64,000 nucleotides of DNA, from assembly GCA_046349875.1 (NCBI GenBank), contig JAXMBN010000013.1:82451-146450 (forward strand), in the 5' to 3' direction. Below are positions 45,123 through 55,270 of the stretch, one piece after another. A program made the position numbers and the translations under genes. Source of the stretch: JAXMBN01 sp046349875 (lineage in GTDB: Bacteria; Planctomycetota; Planctomycetia; Pirellulales; Pirellulaceae). The notes under the pieces were generated by a model. That model was not told where the DNA came from and searched no databases. It saw nothing but the letters and a program-made list of their open reading frames with translations. How positions within the stretch are numbered: position 1 is the first letter of the stretch; every line of letters starts with the position of its first letter.

Positions 45123-46181
45123 TTAAGGCACGGCAGTGAATGCGATACGGCCATCGGAACCCGCAGCCCACACACGGCGCACTGTCGCATCCCATCGGAT
45201 CACATGAAAACCTTCGTCGCTCCATCGTTCCCATGATGAGCCATCACGACTTACATCGCCACCGCTTGGTCCGATCGTGAGCGCCAACGGCCCCAGACTC
45301 GATTCAACCATAGTAAGCGACGAGCGATAACCTGATGGTGGAATCTTGGCTTCGTTCCAATGGCTACCATCGCGGGACCAAATGGCACTAGAACTGCCAT
45401 CATCGGCTCGCATGTAGTCACCTCCCACGGCAATCCATCCCCATTTTGGAGCGAACGCGATAGCAAAGACTCCACTACTCTTGTTGGAACGGATGGGTGC
45501 GGTCCATCGACTCCATCTTCCACTGGCGTCGCGAATATGAATGCGAGCCATGCCGCCATCTACATCACCACCTGTCGCCAAAGCCCCCTGCCCTTCCCCG
45601 GTAAAGACCCACGATCCATTGCTGGCCGCAAAAGCAGCTTCACCTTCGGCTGCTCTTGGACTGTTCTTGGTATCCAATACGCTCCAGCTGCGTCCTTGAT
45701 CGTTCGATTCCACCAAGAGCCAAGTCCCATTCAGCGGGTCGCTAATACAGAGACCATGGTCGGCATCGGAGAATTGAGCCGCATCAAAGAATGCTTGCGG
45801 ATCATCGTGCCGAAACACTTCTTTCCAATGTGAACCGCCATCCTCTGTTCTAAGAATGATGGCTGGTTGTCCTGCACTCGCTATGCACGCTTTTTGATCG
45901 TCCCAAGCATGTATGCTGCGGAAATCAGCTTCTCGAAGCTCCAGGAAACGTCTTTCCATGTTTCCCTCCATGACTCTTCATGACCGTGCCTTGACTTCCC
46001 GACACCCATTGCGATCCGTCTGGAGTCACGACAAGACCTCGGTAGCTGACGCTGGCCTTGGGTCGCACTGTCGTCCATACAGCCTTAGTAATTCCTGCCC
46101 TGAGACCGATGTTTCAATCGAAACCCAAAAGCAGGCAATGCATGCAAGTAGTATCGCAACACGTAAACGAGAATCGATCAT
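45123..46181 (-). pseudogene. Ycf48-like beta-propeller protein with broken 5' part
   Basis: The intact frame 45123-45971 gives 282 residues of a Ycf48/BNR-type propeller: IILRTEDGGSHWKEVF, WLLVESNDQGRSWSVLDTK, AIWSRDGSHWNEAK. It lacks a signal peptide and the first blade. Both are found upstream in other frames. An ATG at 46181 gives MIDSRLRVAILLACIACFW, a good signal peptide. A second frame then reads WTTVRPKASVSYRGLVV, then SQWVSGSQGTVMKS. A third reads RETWKDVS before the intact frame resumes at READFRSIHAW. Two or three single-base changes between about 46085 and 45930 explain this. Such proteins are exported photosystem-assembly relatives with unknown roles in heterotrophs. Confidence 0.8.
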
Positions 46182-46224
46182 CGTCAAGCAACTCGTTTCT
46201 AATACAAACCTACCCCAATCGCGA

Positions 46225-49200
46225 CTAGGATTTTTTGCGCAGCGACATGAGGTACTCGACCAAATCGACGAGCCCTTCTTCGTTCATCGTTTCCTGAAGG
46301 TTTTCAGGCATCAATGACTTCTCACTCTTCTTGAGCGTTTCGATATCAGAGCGTTTGAGAACACGATCAATGCCCTTTGCATCGCGAAGCGTTACCGATT
46401 CACCACTCTGTGTGATCATCAATCCTGTCATTACCTCACCATCATCCAATAAAGCAATCCAAGCTTCATAGTTGTGACTTATCCCGGCACTCGGCTCGAG
46501 AATGGAAACGTACATTGCCTCCTTGGAAAGCTTGGTACCGATTTCACTTAGATCGGGGCCAACATTTTTTCCTTGGTTATTGACGATGTGGCATTGGGAA
46601 CAGGTTGCGATTCCATCAAAGAGCGTTTTTCCTTTTTCGATGTTGCCTTTACGCGACACCAATTCGTTTATAGGCGGCAAGGATGCTTGCTTCGTCTTCT
46701 TCGGAGGAAACAATCCTACCGATTCCTTTCGAACACCTTCATCACGAGATTGAAGAAGTAGAGGTCCAACAAGGACCTTGGCTTCACCAGGAAGCTTGCC
46801 AGATTTTGCCATTTCGATGAGTCGTTTTTGACCTGCGGGGTTTCGGGCGAGTCCCAGCGAAGCATCGATCTTGACTTGCGAGGGAACTTGTTCGTGAATC
46901 AGCAAGTCCTCCAATGCCTTCGCAATATTCTTGCCATTGCTCAGAGCCAACGTCTTGCTCAATGCTCCCATCTCCGGAGTCGCGACATCCCCTTTCAACT
47001 TCGCAAGGATCAAAGAACGATCTCCTTGGTTCAAGATGATGTCGAGTGCTTGAACCGAATCATTGCCGGGCCCCCATGACTGAATCAACTGGAGAAGATG
47101 TTCATCGTATCCTTGCAACTTCAGTTGGCGAATCAAGCGAAGTTGCTTGGGATCCTTGCCCAGCCGACCAAGATACGTCTTGACGATTGCCTTGAGCTTG
47201 TCATCTTTCTCGATATCCGTGCCCAGCCGAACGGCTGCCTCAATCGCAATGCGTTCCGCGGCGGCCCCATCCTTTGCCTTCGACTCTTTGGCCAATCGTT
47301 CCCAAACGGTCTGCTTGTCTTGCGTCGATTGGAAATCGAGTCCGCGGAGCAAATGATTGAATTCCGACTCGTCAACGGTCACCAATAGTCGATCGGCGAT
47401 TGCCTGAGCAGCTGTGCTACATCGCGCCCGCCAAAGGATCTCCATACCTGCAGGCGTTGACTTAGCAGCGGGAAACTCTTGCATCCAAGCCGCAATGCAC
47501 TCGCTCCATCGATCCATGGCCGCGATTCCGAGAGCTTCCAAGTACCAACGATCCTTTCCGTCGTATCGCTGGGCAAGCTTAGCCCACAGTGTGGGATGAT
47601 CTTTGGAGGTATCTTCTCGCAATGCAATTGCCAGTTCGCGCAGGACACCCATGTCGGAATCGCTGCTCATCTTGGAGACATAATCCGCTGTTGGCATACG
47701 AAGCATCCGAGCCAAGCGGATCGCGGTGATGCGAATGTTGGGATCGGAATCGCGCATCGCTTGCTGGACAGATTGCATTCCGCTTTGCGGCATACGCCCA
47801 AGCAGCCACAAAGCGCGGGCTCGAACGCGTGGATTTGCATCCGCACTCAATTTTTCCAAAGCGGCTTTGGCCTTCTCACCCATGCCCTGCAATGCCATCC
47901 AAGCTTTCGCACGTACCGCATTGGCCGGATTGCGAAGGGCTTCGATCGCTCCTTGCGGTGTTGAGTAATCAAACTTGGAAACTTTGTATGGAGTGTTGGG
48001 TGGGGCGACGCGAAAGAGACGACCGCGTTCCATGTCCACCATGTTATGCCCACCAACACCAGGATCGTACCAATCGGTTACATACAATGATCCATCGGGA
48101 GCCACACAAACATCTGCAGGGCGAAACCAGTTATCGCGTTCGCCAGTGATCAAGTTGGCGATCTCAGCAGAATATCCAGCCCCATTCTTCTTGACCGGAT
48201 ACGCGCGGACCACGTTCGGTCCTGCATCGCAATGAATGACCTGGTCCCAGAACACCTCTGGCAACATTCGACCCTCGTAGACGGTGATTCCAGTCGGTGA
48301 CCCAGCCCCCGTGATCAACATCGTGGGAACAACACCAGGATCGTTTAAGTGCCAATGTCGCAACGGAATCTCGGATTCCCAGCCCACTCGCTCGGCTTGC
48401 CATCCCTCCCCCGTAAATTCGTCGGTGTAGCCGAAGTTACCAAATTCCATCACATAGTTGATGCGCGTAGCACGATTGCCATCGTCATCGTTGTCGGACT
48501 GCCACACCGTGCCATATGAGTCGACTGCTAACTCGTAGTTGTTGCGGAAGTTATGCCCTAACACTTCCATATCAGAGAGATCTGGGTTGCAACGGAATGC
48601 CATTCCTTGTCGATAAGGCTTACCCGAATCGTTGATGGGCCGTCCCCAACGATCAACGATCGGTTTTCCTTGCCCATCGAACATCGCTTTGCCCGTATTG
48701 CCAAAATTCCAATACAGTTTTCCATCGGGCCCAAAGACAAAACTATGATTGGAATGGTCGTGCTGAGGTTGACCAGTCTGGCTGAGAATCGCTTCCTTCT
48801 TTTCCGGAACGTCGTCCCCGTCGGCATCGGTAAACATCCATACATAGGGAGCAGCGCTTACAAAGACACGATCACCCAATACCATGATTCCCATCGCCGA
48901 ATCGATATCACGCCCTTGATAGAAAACCTTCGAGGTATCCATAACACCATCTTGGTTTGTATCCTCGAGAATCAAGATGCGATCTCCCTCGGGTCGCTCT
49001 CCATTGTGTCGGCGATAATTGACGACTTCGCAGACCCAAACGCGTCCACGATCATCGATATCGAGATTGGTTAAGCTCTTGAGCTGAGGTTCCGACGCAG
49101 CCAGTTTGGCTTCCAGGCCCGGGTAGAGAGTCAACCCTCCCACGGCATTCTCCGGCTTGCGTTGTTCTTCATTAACGTTGCTACCTGCCCGCTGGATCGT

Positions 49201-50625
49201 CCGTGGAACGCCATCAGCAAAAAGAAAGAATTGGACCGATGTTGTGTTCCCATCATTTTGCGAGGTGCCACCTTCGTCCAATCCGCATCCAAATCGAAGC
49301 TCATCAAATCCCTCAGGCAATTCAAACTCTACGACGCTGTTGGCATGGGTACCAATCCCTTGATCGATCCCCTGCCCTGCGACTCGCATCGCCTGCCCTT
49401 CGACGTTTCGATTTTTGTGAACTTGTCCCCAGTCCGACGAAGCCTTCTTCCATTCCAAATCGGTCAGCGGCTTTTGCTTTCCGCCAGGGCCATGCAAAGT
49501 CGGTCGAATCCAATCCGCCCAATCGCATGAGAAGCCATCGCCACCATCCTGAACCACGAGAAAGAGTCGTTTGACTCCACGGATGTTGGCAACTGCATCA
49601 ACCCGTTTGGTTGAACCTTTCAAGATCGGCGAGGCATACAACTGCCGACCGGTCGGTTCGGGTTGTCGAGCCTCGTCCTTGGTAGCGGGCCCTTGCGATC
49701 GGATCTTAAACGAATCGATGATCCCCTTGGCGTTGAAATTGTCGGGTACCTTTTCATCTTGGTTCTCTTGCAGTCGCTCTAAGCCCAATGAAGGCGCAGC
49801 GAGTCCATCAGGTGGGACGTCGGTGTGAGTCGTCCAAACAATCGCGTTACTCACCAGTTTGAGAATCGAAGGGTGACCCCAATTCCAATGGTAGTGTCCA
49901 CCGGTAAATCCAAAGGATCGTCCCCCATCCTGCCGTTCAAATGCCCATGCCGTATGCTGAGGCTCTTGCTTGGCAACCGCTCGGCGAACATCGGGATTAC
50001 CACTATGAGGCCCATCGGGGCGTTCCATCGTCGATGCAGGAGCGATGGCTGAAAGAATGGGAGTTACTCCCTTCATCTCCGGGCGAAAACGCATATGAAA
50101 GTACCATTCATCATTGGCTTCAAAAGGTTTTACACCGCGAGCGATCGGATGGTTGGGTAAGCTTTCGTACTTGGCTGTCCAATGCGGATTGACTGACCAA
50201 TGAGTTTCGAAGTAGCCCCCGAGCCACTCCAAGAACTTGTTTCCAATATCCCCTTTCGGAACTTCGACTCCGTAGTGGATGCAAACAAGCCCCACACCCT
50301 TCTTCATCAATGGTTCGAGACGGTCGAGGTGCTTGTTGGCGGGATGTCCTCCACCACCATCCGCATAGATCACGATAGATTGGGCGCTATCTAATATGGA
50401 ATCATCCTGCGGCCATCCATTGCGCAAAACTTCGCAGCGAATATCGGGATTGGCTTTCTGAATGGTATCAGCAAGCAATCGACAACCAGCGTAGTGTTCG
50501 TGGGAACCATATCCATGGCTCGGACCACCCGCGATGAACACCACCGTCTTCTTGGAGTCTTGTCCCCATCCCAAACTCGTTATACCGAGAACAATCAAGC
50601 CAACTAAACCGTAGGATCGCAACAT
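46225..50625 (-). CDS. PVC-type haem-binding CxxCH protein with ThuA and dehydrogenase-like domains
   Basis: About 1466 residues from ATG 50625, with a signal peptide (YGLVGLIVLGITSLGWGQ). In order: a ThuA domain (about 30-270, with FIAGGPSHGYGSHEH and IYADGGGGHPAN) and an NPCBM-like carbohydrate-binding region (about 330-475, GIGTHANSVVEFELPEGFD). A PQQ-type beta-propeller, as in PVC membrane-bound dehydrogenase domains, covers about 485-880 (LDIDDRGRVWVCEVVNYR, DHSNHSFVFGPDGKLYWNFG, YVTDWYDPG). HEAT-like helices run from about 890 to 1225. The C-terminal cytochrome c part has CSQCH near residue 1342 and ends in the MPENLQETMNEEGLVDLVEY segment. It is probably periplasmic and used in polysaccharide or sugar oxidation with haem electron transfer. 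Substrate unknown. Confidence 0.9.
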   Translation of the reverse strand: MLRSYGLVGLIVLGITSLGWGQDSKKTVVFIAGGPSHGYGSHEHYAGCRLLADTIQKANPDIRCEVLRNGWPQDDSILDSAQSIVIYADGGGGHPANKHLDRLEPLMKKGVGLVCIHYGVEVPKGDIGNKFLEWLGGYFETHWSVNPHWTAKYESLPNHPIARGVKPFEANDEWYFHMRFRPEMKGVTPILSAIAPASTMERPDGPHSGNPDVRRAVAKQEPQHTAWAFERQDGGRSFGFTGGHYHWNWGHPSILKLVSNAIVWTTHTDVPPDGLAAPSLGLERLQENQDEKVPDNFNAKGIIDSFKIRSQGPATKDEARQPEPTGRQLYASPILKGSTKRVDAVANIRGVKRLFLVVQDGGDGFSCDWADWIRPTLHGPGGKQKPLTDLEWKKASSDWGQVHKNRNVEGQAMRVAGQGIDQGIGTHANSVVEFELPEGFDELRFGCGLDEGGTSQNDGNTTSVQFFLFADGVPRTIQRAGSNVNEEQRKPENAVGGLTLYPGLEAKLAASEPQLKSLTNLDIDDRGRVWVCEVVNYRRHNGERPEGDRILILEDTNQDGVMDTSKVFYQGRDIDSAMGIMVLGDRVFVSAAPYVWMFTDADGDDVPEKKEAILSQTGQPQHDHSNHSFVFGPDGKLYWNFGNTGKAMFDGQGKPIVDRWGRPINDSGKPYRQGMAFRCNPDLSDMEVLGHNFRNNYELAVDSYGTVWQSDNDDDGNRATRINYVMEFGNFGYTDEFTGEGWQAERVGWESEIPLRHWHLNDPGVVPTMLITGAGSPTGITVYEGRMLPEVFWDQVIHCDAGPNVVRAYPVKKNGAGYSAEIANLITGERDNWFRPADVCVAPDGSLYVTDWYDPGVGGHNMVDMERGRLFRVAPPNTPYKVSKFDYSTPQGAIEALRNPANAVRAKAWMALQGMGEKAKAALEKLSADANPRVRARALWLLGRMPQSGMQSVQQAMRDSDPNIRITAIRLARMLRMPTADYVSKMSSDSDMGVLRELAIALREDTSKDHPTLWAKLAQRYDGKDRWYLEALGIAAMDRWSECIAAWMQEFPAAKSTPAGMEILWRARCSTAAQAIADRLLVTVDESEFNHLLRGLDFQSTQDKQTVWERLAKESKAKDGAAAERIAIEAAVRLGTDIEKDDKLKAIVKTYLGRLGKDPKQLRLIRQLKLQGYDEHLLQLIQSWGPGNDSVQALDIILNQGDRSLILAKLKGDVATPEMGALSKTLALSNGKNIAKALEDLLIHEQVPSQVKIDASLGLARNPAGQKRLIEMAKSGKLPGEAKVLVGPLLLQSRDEGVRKESVGLFPPKKTKQASLPPINELVSRKGNIEKGKTLFDGIATCSQCHIVNNQGKNVGPDLSEIGTKLSKEAMYVSILEPSAGISHNYEAWIALLDDGEVMTGLMITQSGESVTLRDAKGIDRVLKRSDIETLKKSEKSLMPENLQETMNEEGLVDLVEYLMSLRKKS

Positions 50626-50900
50626 GATGTCATCAACAGTCAAAAGAAGAACCGGAACTCAAGGGCTTAAAACTCGCCCTATTTTGGCTAATGACGGCGG
50701 CCTTGTCGACTAACACCACCAGAAAAGAAGCGATCCGAAGACTACAAAAGCTAAAAAGCTGTTACGAGCTCGTCACGCGGCGCTTTGCCGTGCGATCCAT
50801 TGCCCCTCGAAGCTGGCAAACGATCGAAGAAAGGAGCGTAGAGAAAGACGTACCGGCCACTGAAATATCAGTAGATACGATGCTGCAAATGACGTCCGCG

Positions 50901-52015
50901 TTATTGTCTCTGGACCCAACGGAGCACGAACGCACCGTCGAAATCGAGCTCATCGGGTCGATTGCGAAATTCGAGATGCCGATCGAACACATAACCAAGT
51001 TCGATTCCGCCGCGATCTCCATCGCTTTGAATTCGTTCGTATCCAAATAACAAACGAAAATCGCGATAGGTCATCACGTCATCGCTTTCATCGGGAAACT
51101 CGATATCCCAAGTTCCACCTCCCATCAATCCTGCGATGTAAAGCCGTCGACTGCAATCGATCATGTAGTCGATACGAGGCCGAGGAAAGACGAGATCAAA
51201 TCGCCATGCGGGACGATTCGGACTTCGATACGATACACCAAACACTGGCAAGATCTTGATGTCGTCGCGACTCAAATAGTCGACGCCCAACACGAGGTCC
51301 GTATTTCGATTCCAGCGATACATTCCCACGGCATGACTTGGGAATCGCAATCCATCGCGAGCGCTATCTTCGAAATCGCTGTAGATGCCGACGTTGGCAG
51401 CCAAATCGAAAGCGATCCGCTTCGACAAACTCGCTCGCACTTGATAACCCAAAACAAAATCGAATAGCCTCGCAGGCAAATCAACGGTTGCGGGACCGTT
51501 CAGGAAATGAATGTCGATAGCCGAGGTAATACCGGCTGCTTTGCGTCGGGAAAGATAGGGTTGTGACTCAAGGCTGAACCATCCAAACTGTGCATCGCTT
51601 CCCGGCATGTAGGTCATCGCAGACTCGGCCGTACGATACGTCGAATAGCGTTCGGAGCAGAAAAGCTGCATCGCCTCTTGGCCTGCGTCCTTCGACTCGA
51701 GAATGATCCCTTCAATTTCATCTTCGGGTGGAACGAATCGCAATTGCTTTTCGAGAAGGGGATCGACCACATATCCGTTGGGGTTCGTTCCCTCTAGACC
51801 GCTGGCCTCCCAACCGTGCGGCGCCGGATCCAAACTACGATAGCCGCCACCACTTCCATGGGAAGAGTCCTGCATCCATCCCGCCGACTCGCGCCGCCAA
51901 ACGTCAAGGGAACCGATTCTTGGCCGCTTCCAACCAAGGAACCTCCCAACCCAGTCATGATGACCAAGACGATGAGGCGTCCCCACTCAACGATGATCTT
52001 GGTGCGAACGAACAT
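50901..52015 (-). pseudogene. DUF6268-like outer-membrane protein with one frameshift
   Basis: A start at 52015 opens a signal peptide (EWGRLIVLVIMTGLGGSLVG) and reads to GGASRRDG. The same stretch shifted by one base continues as GWMQDSSHGSGGGYRSLDP and stays open to 50901 through a beta-rich protein: VDLPARLFDFVLGYQVR, GMYRWNRNTDLVLGVDYLSR, FGYERIQSDGDRGGIELGYV. This alternation is typical of a beta-barrel, and the type I recall is DUF6268. One base missing near 51880-51895 would restore a protein of about 370 residues. The rest shows no decay. Function unknown. It precedes the large CxxCH gene on the same strand by 275 bases. Confidence 0.7.
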
Positions 52016-52343
52016 ATAGTCTCGAGTTTCCGCTAACCGCGCGACGGCAGATACCCCTAGGGCACCTCAAATATTTCCCAGACGTCTTATCTGGTATCGG
52101 CAGTAGGTAGGTAATTCTGCAGTTCATGTCAACGCGAAGAAAGGCTAGCGTTGAATTTCGCCATTCATTATGGGGTCAAAAGGACCGCCCTTCTTCAGGC
52201 ACTAGCCAAAAACAATCACGAACGCCAGACTACCATAGGTAAAGGGAATGCTAGTTCTTTTCCATGATCCTGCCATGGCTGGCGAAACCAACTCGTCAGT
52301 CGGATACCTTCCAAACGTCGATTGAAAGTACTTGCGAGTCATC
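52016..52343. other. Intergenic region between divergent genes
   Basis: About 330 bases upstream of both the DUF6268-like gene and the NtrC-type regulator. No reading frame looks coding. I looked for a TGGC-N8-TTGC sigma-54 site on both strands and did not find a convincing one. Nothing else is recognised. Confidence 0.4.
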
Positions 52344-53687
52344 ATGCGTATCCTTGTTGTCGACGACGAATCCAATGCTCGCTATGCCATGGTCCGCGTT
52401 TTGACTGGCCCCGGCCGCGAACTCATTGAAGCTGAAAATGGCATCGAAGCACTCGATGTCCTCTCGAGGCTCCCGATCGACCTCGCCTTTCTCGATCTGA
52501 ACATGCCTGGGAAGGGCGGCCTTGAGGTTCTCGCAGAACTACAGCAATGCCCCTCGCCCCATGCGCCTGAAGTGATCGTCGTTACGGCCAATGATTCCAT
52601 CGATCAAGCGGTTGAGTGCATTCGACGGGGAGCGTCCGACTTTCTCACCAAGCCCTACGATGTGGAGCAAGTACGAGCCATCGCCCGCCGCTCGCAACAA
52701 CGAGTTCGCTTGGAAGAGGAAGCGGCCACGCTGCGGAACCAGCTTCGTCAAGACAAAGGGACCGTTCAACTATTAGGAAACAGCCGCGCGATGCGGGAAC
52801 TGATCACCTTGATCGATCGCGCGGCGCTCAGCGATCTTCCGGTTCTTTTGCGCGGCGAAAGCGGGACAGGGAAGGAACTCGTTGCAAGACAATTGCATGA
52901 CTCAAGCCCACGACGCGAAGGCCCTTTCATCGCGATCAATACGGCGGCAATTGCCGAGAGCTTGATTGAAAGCGAGCTCTTTGGACATGCCAAGGGAGCA
53001 TTCACCGGAGCAGATCGTGATCGCGAGGGGATCTTTCGTAAAGCCCATGGTGGCACTCTGTTTCTCGATGAGATCGGAGACATGCCAGCAACGGTTCAAA
53101 CTCGACTCTTACGAGTCCTTCAAGAGCAGCAAGTCCAACCCGTTGGCTCCGAAACTTCGTATGCAATCGATGTTCGCATTTTGAGCGCCACACACCAAGA
53201 TCTCGATGTCGCCATGGAAGCCAAACAATTCCGGCAAGATCTCTATTATCGTCTCCGAGGTATCGAGCTTTTCCTGCCTCCCCTTCGGCATCGTCCCGAC
53301 GACATCGTTTTGTTGGCTCAGCAGTATGCAAAAGGAAAATCGTTTTCCAAAGAAGCGATGGCCGCCATGCTCGAGTACGCTTGGCCCGGCAACGTGCGCG
53401 AATTGAAGCAACGGGTAGAGTCAGCCGTTGCGATGGCCGATGAGGAAACGTTGACGCCCAAGCATCTGGGACTCGGTGCCGTAAGGGCTCGCGATTCCAA
53501 GGGTGCATTCGATGGCTACATCGAACTTCCACTGACCGAAGCCAAATCGCGATTGGCAGAAGACTACGAACGCTTTGCGATCGAGAAAGCGCTGGAACAA
53601 GAACAAGGAAATATTACGGCCGCAGCGCGACGCCTTGGAATCCATCGCCAAAATTTGCAACAAAAAATGCGCGCACTTGGGCTCTAG
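52344..53687 (+). CDS. Sigma-54-dependent response regulator (NtrC family)
   Basis: A 447-residue protein from ATG 52344; a TTG four codons earlier is in frame. The receiver has Asp7/Asp8 (VVDDES), phospho-Asp51 in FLDLNMPG and Lys103 in LTKPYD. The AAA+ domain has Walker A GESGTGKE (171-178), the sigma-54 contact loop GAFTGA (218-223), Walker B GTLFLDEIGDM and the arginine region PGNVRELKQ. The C-terminal Fis-type helix-turn-helix is GNITAAARRLGIHRQNLQQK. It activates sigma-54 promoters after phosphorylation. It is an orphan with no kinase next to it, though the hybrid kinase at 42753-45107 is a candidate. Confidence 0.95.
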   Translation: MRILVVDDESNARYAMVRVLTGPGRELIEAENGIEALDVLSRLPIDLAFLDLNMPGKGGLEVLAELQQCPSPHAPEVIVVTANDSIDQAVECIRRGASDFLTKPYDVEQVRAIARRSQQRVRLEEEAATLRNQLRQDKGTVQLLGNSRAMRELITLIDRAALSDLPVLLRGESGTGKELVARQLHDSSPRREGPFIAINTAAIAESLIESELFGHAKGAFTGADRDREGIFRKAHGGTLFLDEIGDMPATVQTRLLRVLQEQQVQPVGSETSYAIDVRILSATHQDLDVAMEAKQFRQDLYYRLRGIELFLPPLRHRPDDIVLLAQQYAKGKSFSKEAMAAMLEYAWPGNVRELKQRVESAVAMADEETLTPKHLGLGAVRARDSKGAFDGYIELPLTEAKSRLAEDYERFAIEKALEQEQGNITAAARRLGIHRQNLQQKMRALGL

Positions 53688-53694
53688 AGTCGCT

Positions 53695-55095
53695 TCACGC
53701 CGCGCGCTTCATGGGAACATTCTTCGCTTCCATCACATCCAGAATTTGACTCAGAAATTGGATGCTCGATTCCTTCCACGTGAAGGGCCTGCGGGTTGGA
53801 AGAGTCAGTTCCGAATTCTCGGCTTGCTTCTCCCATGCTTGGATCTTCGTGGCCAGAGATTGTGGGTCGGCTAGATCGAAATAAATGCAATCCTCTTTTC
53901 CAACCTCGCGATGGATCGGCGTATCGCTGGCGAACGTACGCTTCCCAAACCAAAGCGACTCTACGATCGGCAAGCCAAATCCTTCGACGATGGAAGGAAA
54001 GAGAACTCCACGACAAAACTGATAACAGTGTTGAAGCTCAAAATCTTGAACATCATGGAACGCAAAGAGCTGTTTACCGATTTGTGGATGATTCTGAATA
54101 CGTTGAATCAAGTCTTCGCATAGCGAGCCAACTCGTCCAATCAGTACGAGCTTTGCGTCACTTCCATCATTCCACAGGCGGTCAAACGCGTCGAGCAAAT
54201 AGCGATGATTCTTCCTTGGATCGAAGGTCGCCACCATGAGATAAGGTGGCTTCTGTTGTTTAGCAGGCTCGTTCGGAAACAATTCTTTTAGCCCGGTCCG
54301 CACTTCCCCTTTGGCTCGATGAAATTCTGCGCCAAGCGTAAAGTGATTCAGGTGCGTTGGAATGCGTTTGAGCGTCGCTCTGTTCGCATCGATATACCTC
54401 TCCAGCTCATCGCTTACGGTAGCAGAAATCGAGGTGAGGATATCGGAGTTTTCAATGGCATGATGGAGATACTCGCGAAAACCAGCACACCGTTTTGCGC
54501 CCACAAACTCGGGATGAGTGAGTGGAATCAAATCGTAAATAAGCGTCGCGACAACGGCACCTTGTTGCCGTGCATGTTGAGCTGCTTTCCAAACGCCTCG
54601 CCGCGTCCAATACGCGTCAGGCAATATCACCAGATCGCCTTCATGAATGGTCAGCTTTGGCGAACGATAAGGTAGAGCCAATCGCAGAAGTCGGTCTGCA
54701 ATCGTATGTGGTACCTTAAAAGCTCCAAGGTGTCCTACTTGCGGCAAAAACCATTTTTCGAGTTGCTTGACGCCACATCGACGAGACACCCACTGAATGA
54801 TTTGCTGAAGAGCCTTGGGGATCCTGGCTTTGATGTTGGATTCGATGGCAGCTAATTTTGAAAAGTCGCGGCGTACGTTTCCATCGATTCGATAGAAATG
54901 ATCACCATGAAAGGTGACCATCTGAGGAACGTGAACCCCAAGTTGGTCACTGCATGCCACTAGTTCTGGATAAAGACTGCGAACGACTCGTTCGATTCCA
55001 GAGTTCTTGCCTGTGGGGAAAGAATGCGAGGCATCGAAAAGGATTTGCTTCGGTCGTCGAACGACCGAACCTCCTGATTCGATTGCGTTACCCAT
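53695..55095 (-). CDS. Glycosyltransferase family 4 protein
   Basis: About 466 residues from ATG 55095 (AAGGAT upstream). The N-terminal domain has FDASHSFPTGKNSGIERVVR and LIYDLIPLTHPEFV. The C-terminal GT-B half has MVATFDPRKNHRYLLDAF, LVLIGRVGSLCEDL and the donor-site motif PSIVEGFGLPIVESLWFGK (the EX7E pair) followed by FASDTPIHREV. It should transfer a sugar from an NDP donor in the cytoplasm. It is the last gene of the minus-strand glycan cluster and converges on the NtrC-type regulator. Downstream position in the cluster suggests a late extension step. Confidence 0.9.
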   Translation of the reverse strand: MGNAIESGGSVVRRPKQILFDASHSFPTGKNSGIERVVRSLYPELVACSDQLGVHVPQMVTFHGDHFYRIDGNVRRDFSKLAAIESNIKARIPKALQQIIQWVSRRCGVKQLEKWFLPQVGHLGAFKVPHTIADRLLRLALPYRSPKLTIHEGDLVILPDAYWTRRGVWKAAQHARQQGAVVATLIYDLIPLTHPEFVGAKRCAGFREYLHHAIENSDILTSISATVSDELERYIDANRATLKRIPTHLNHFTLGAEFHRAKGEVRTGLKELFPNEPAKQQKPPYLMVATFDPRKNHRYLLDAFDRLWNDGSDAKLVLIGRVGSLCEDLIQRIQNHPQIGKQLFAFHDVQDFELQHCYQFCRGVLFPSIVEGFGLPIVESLWFGKRTFASDTPIHREVGKEDCIYFDLADPQSLATKIQAWEKQAENSELTLPTRRPFTWKESSIQFLSQILDVMEAKNVPMKRAA

Positions 55096-55270
55096 GATCG
55101 CATCCTTGCCGTCACGCTCCCAACATGGAGGGCTGCATCCAAGCATTCGTGCCCAAAATCCATCTATGCGGGATGCAGTCTTAGCACAGCCTAACGATTA
55201 TCTCAAGATCATCTATCGACTTTGCCACAGGATGGGTCAAGTATCGCCCCTTAAGCATCCCAACTGCCGG

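Noticed and set aside
50691..51050. A 119-codon plus-strand frame before the DUF6268-like gene
   Set aside because: It overlaps the end of that gene antisense, has no recognisable family, and lacks a convincing ribosome site.
52016..52343. Sigma-54 promoter upstream of the NtrC-type gene
   Set aside because: A TGGCA word is present near 52272, but no TTGC at the right distance.
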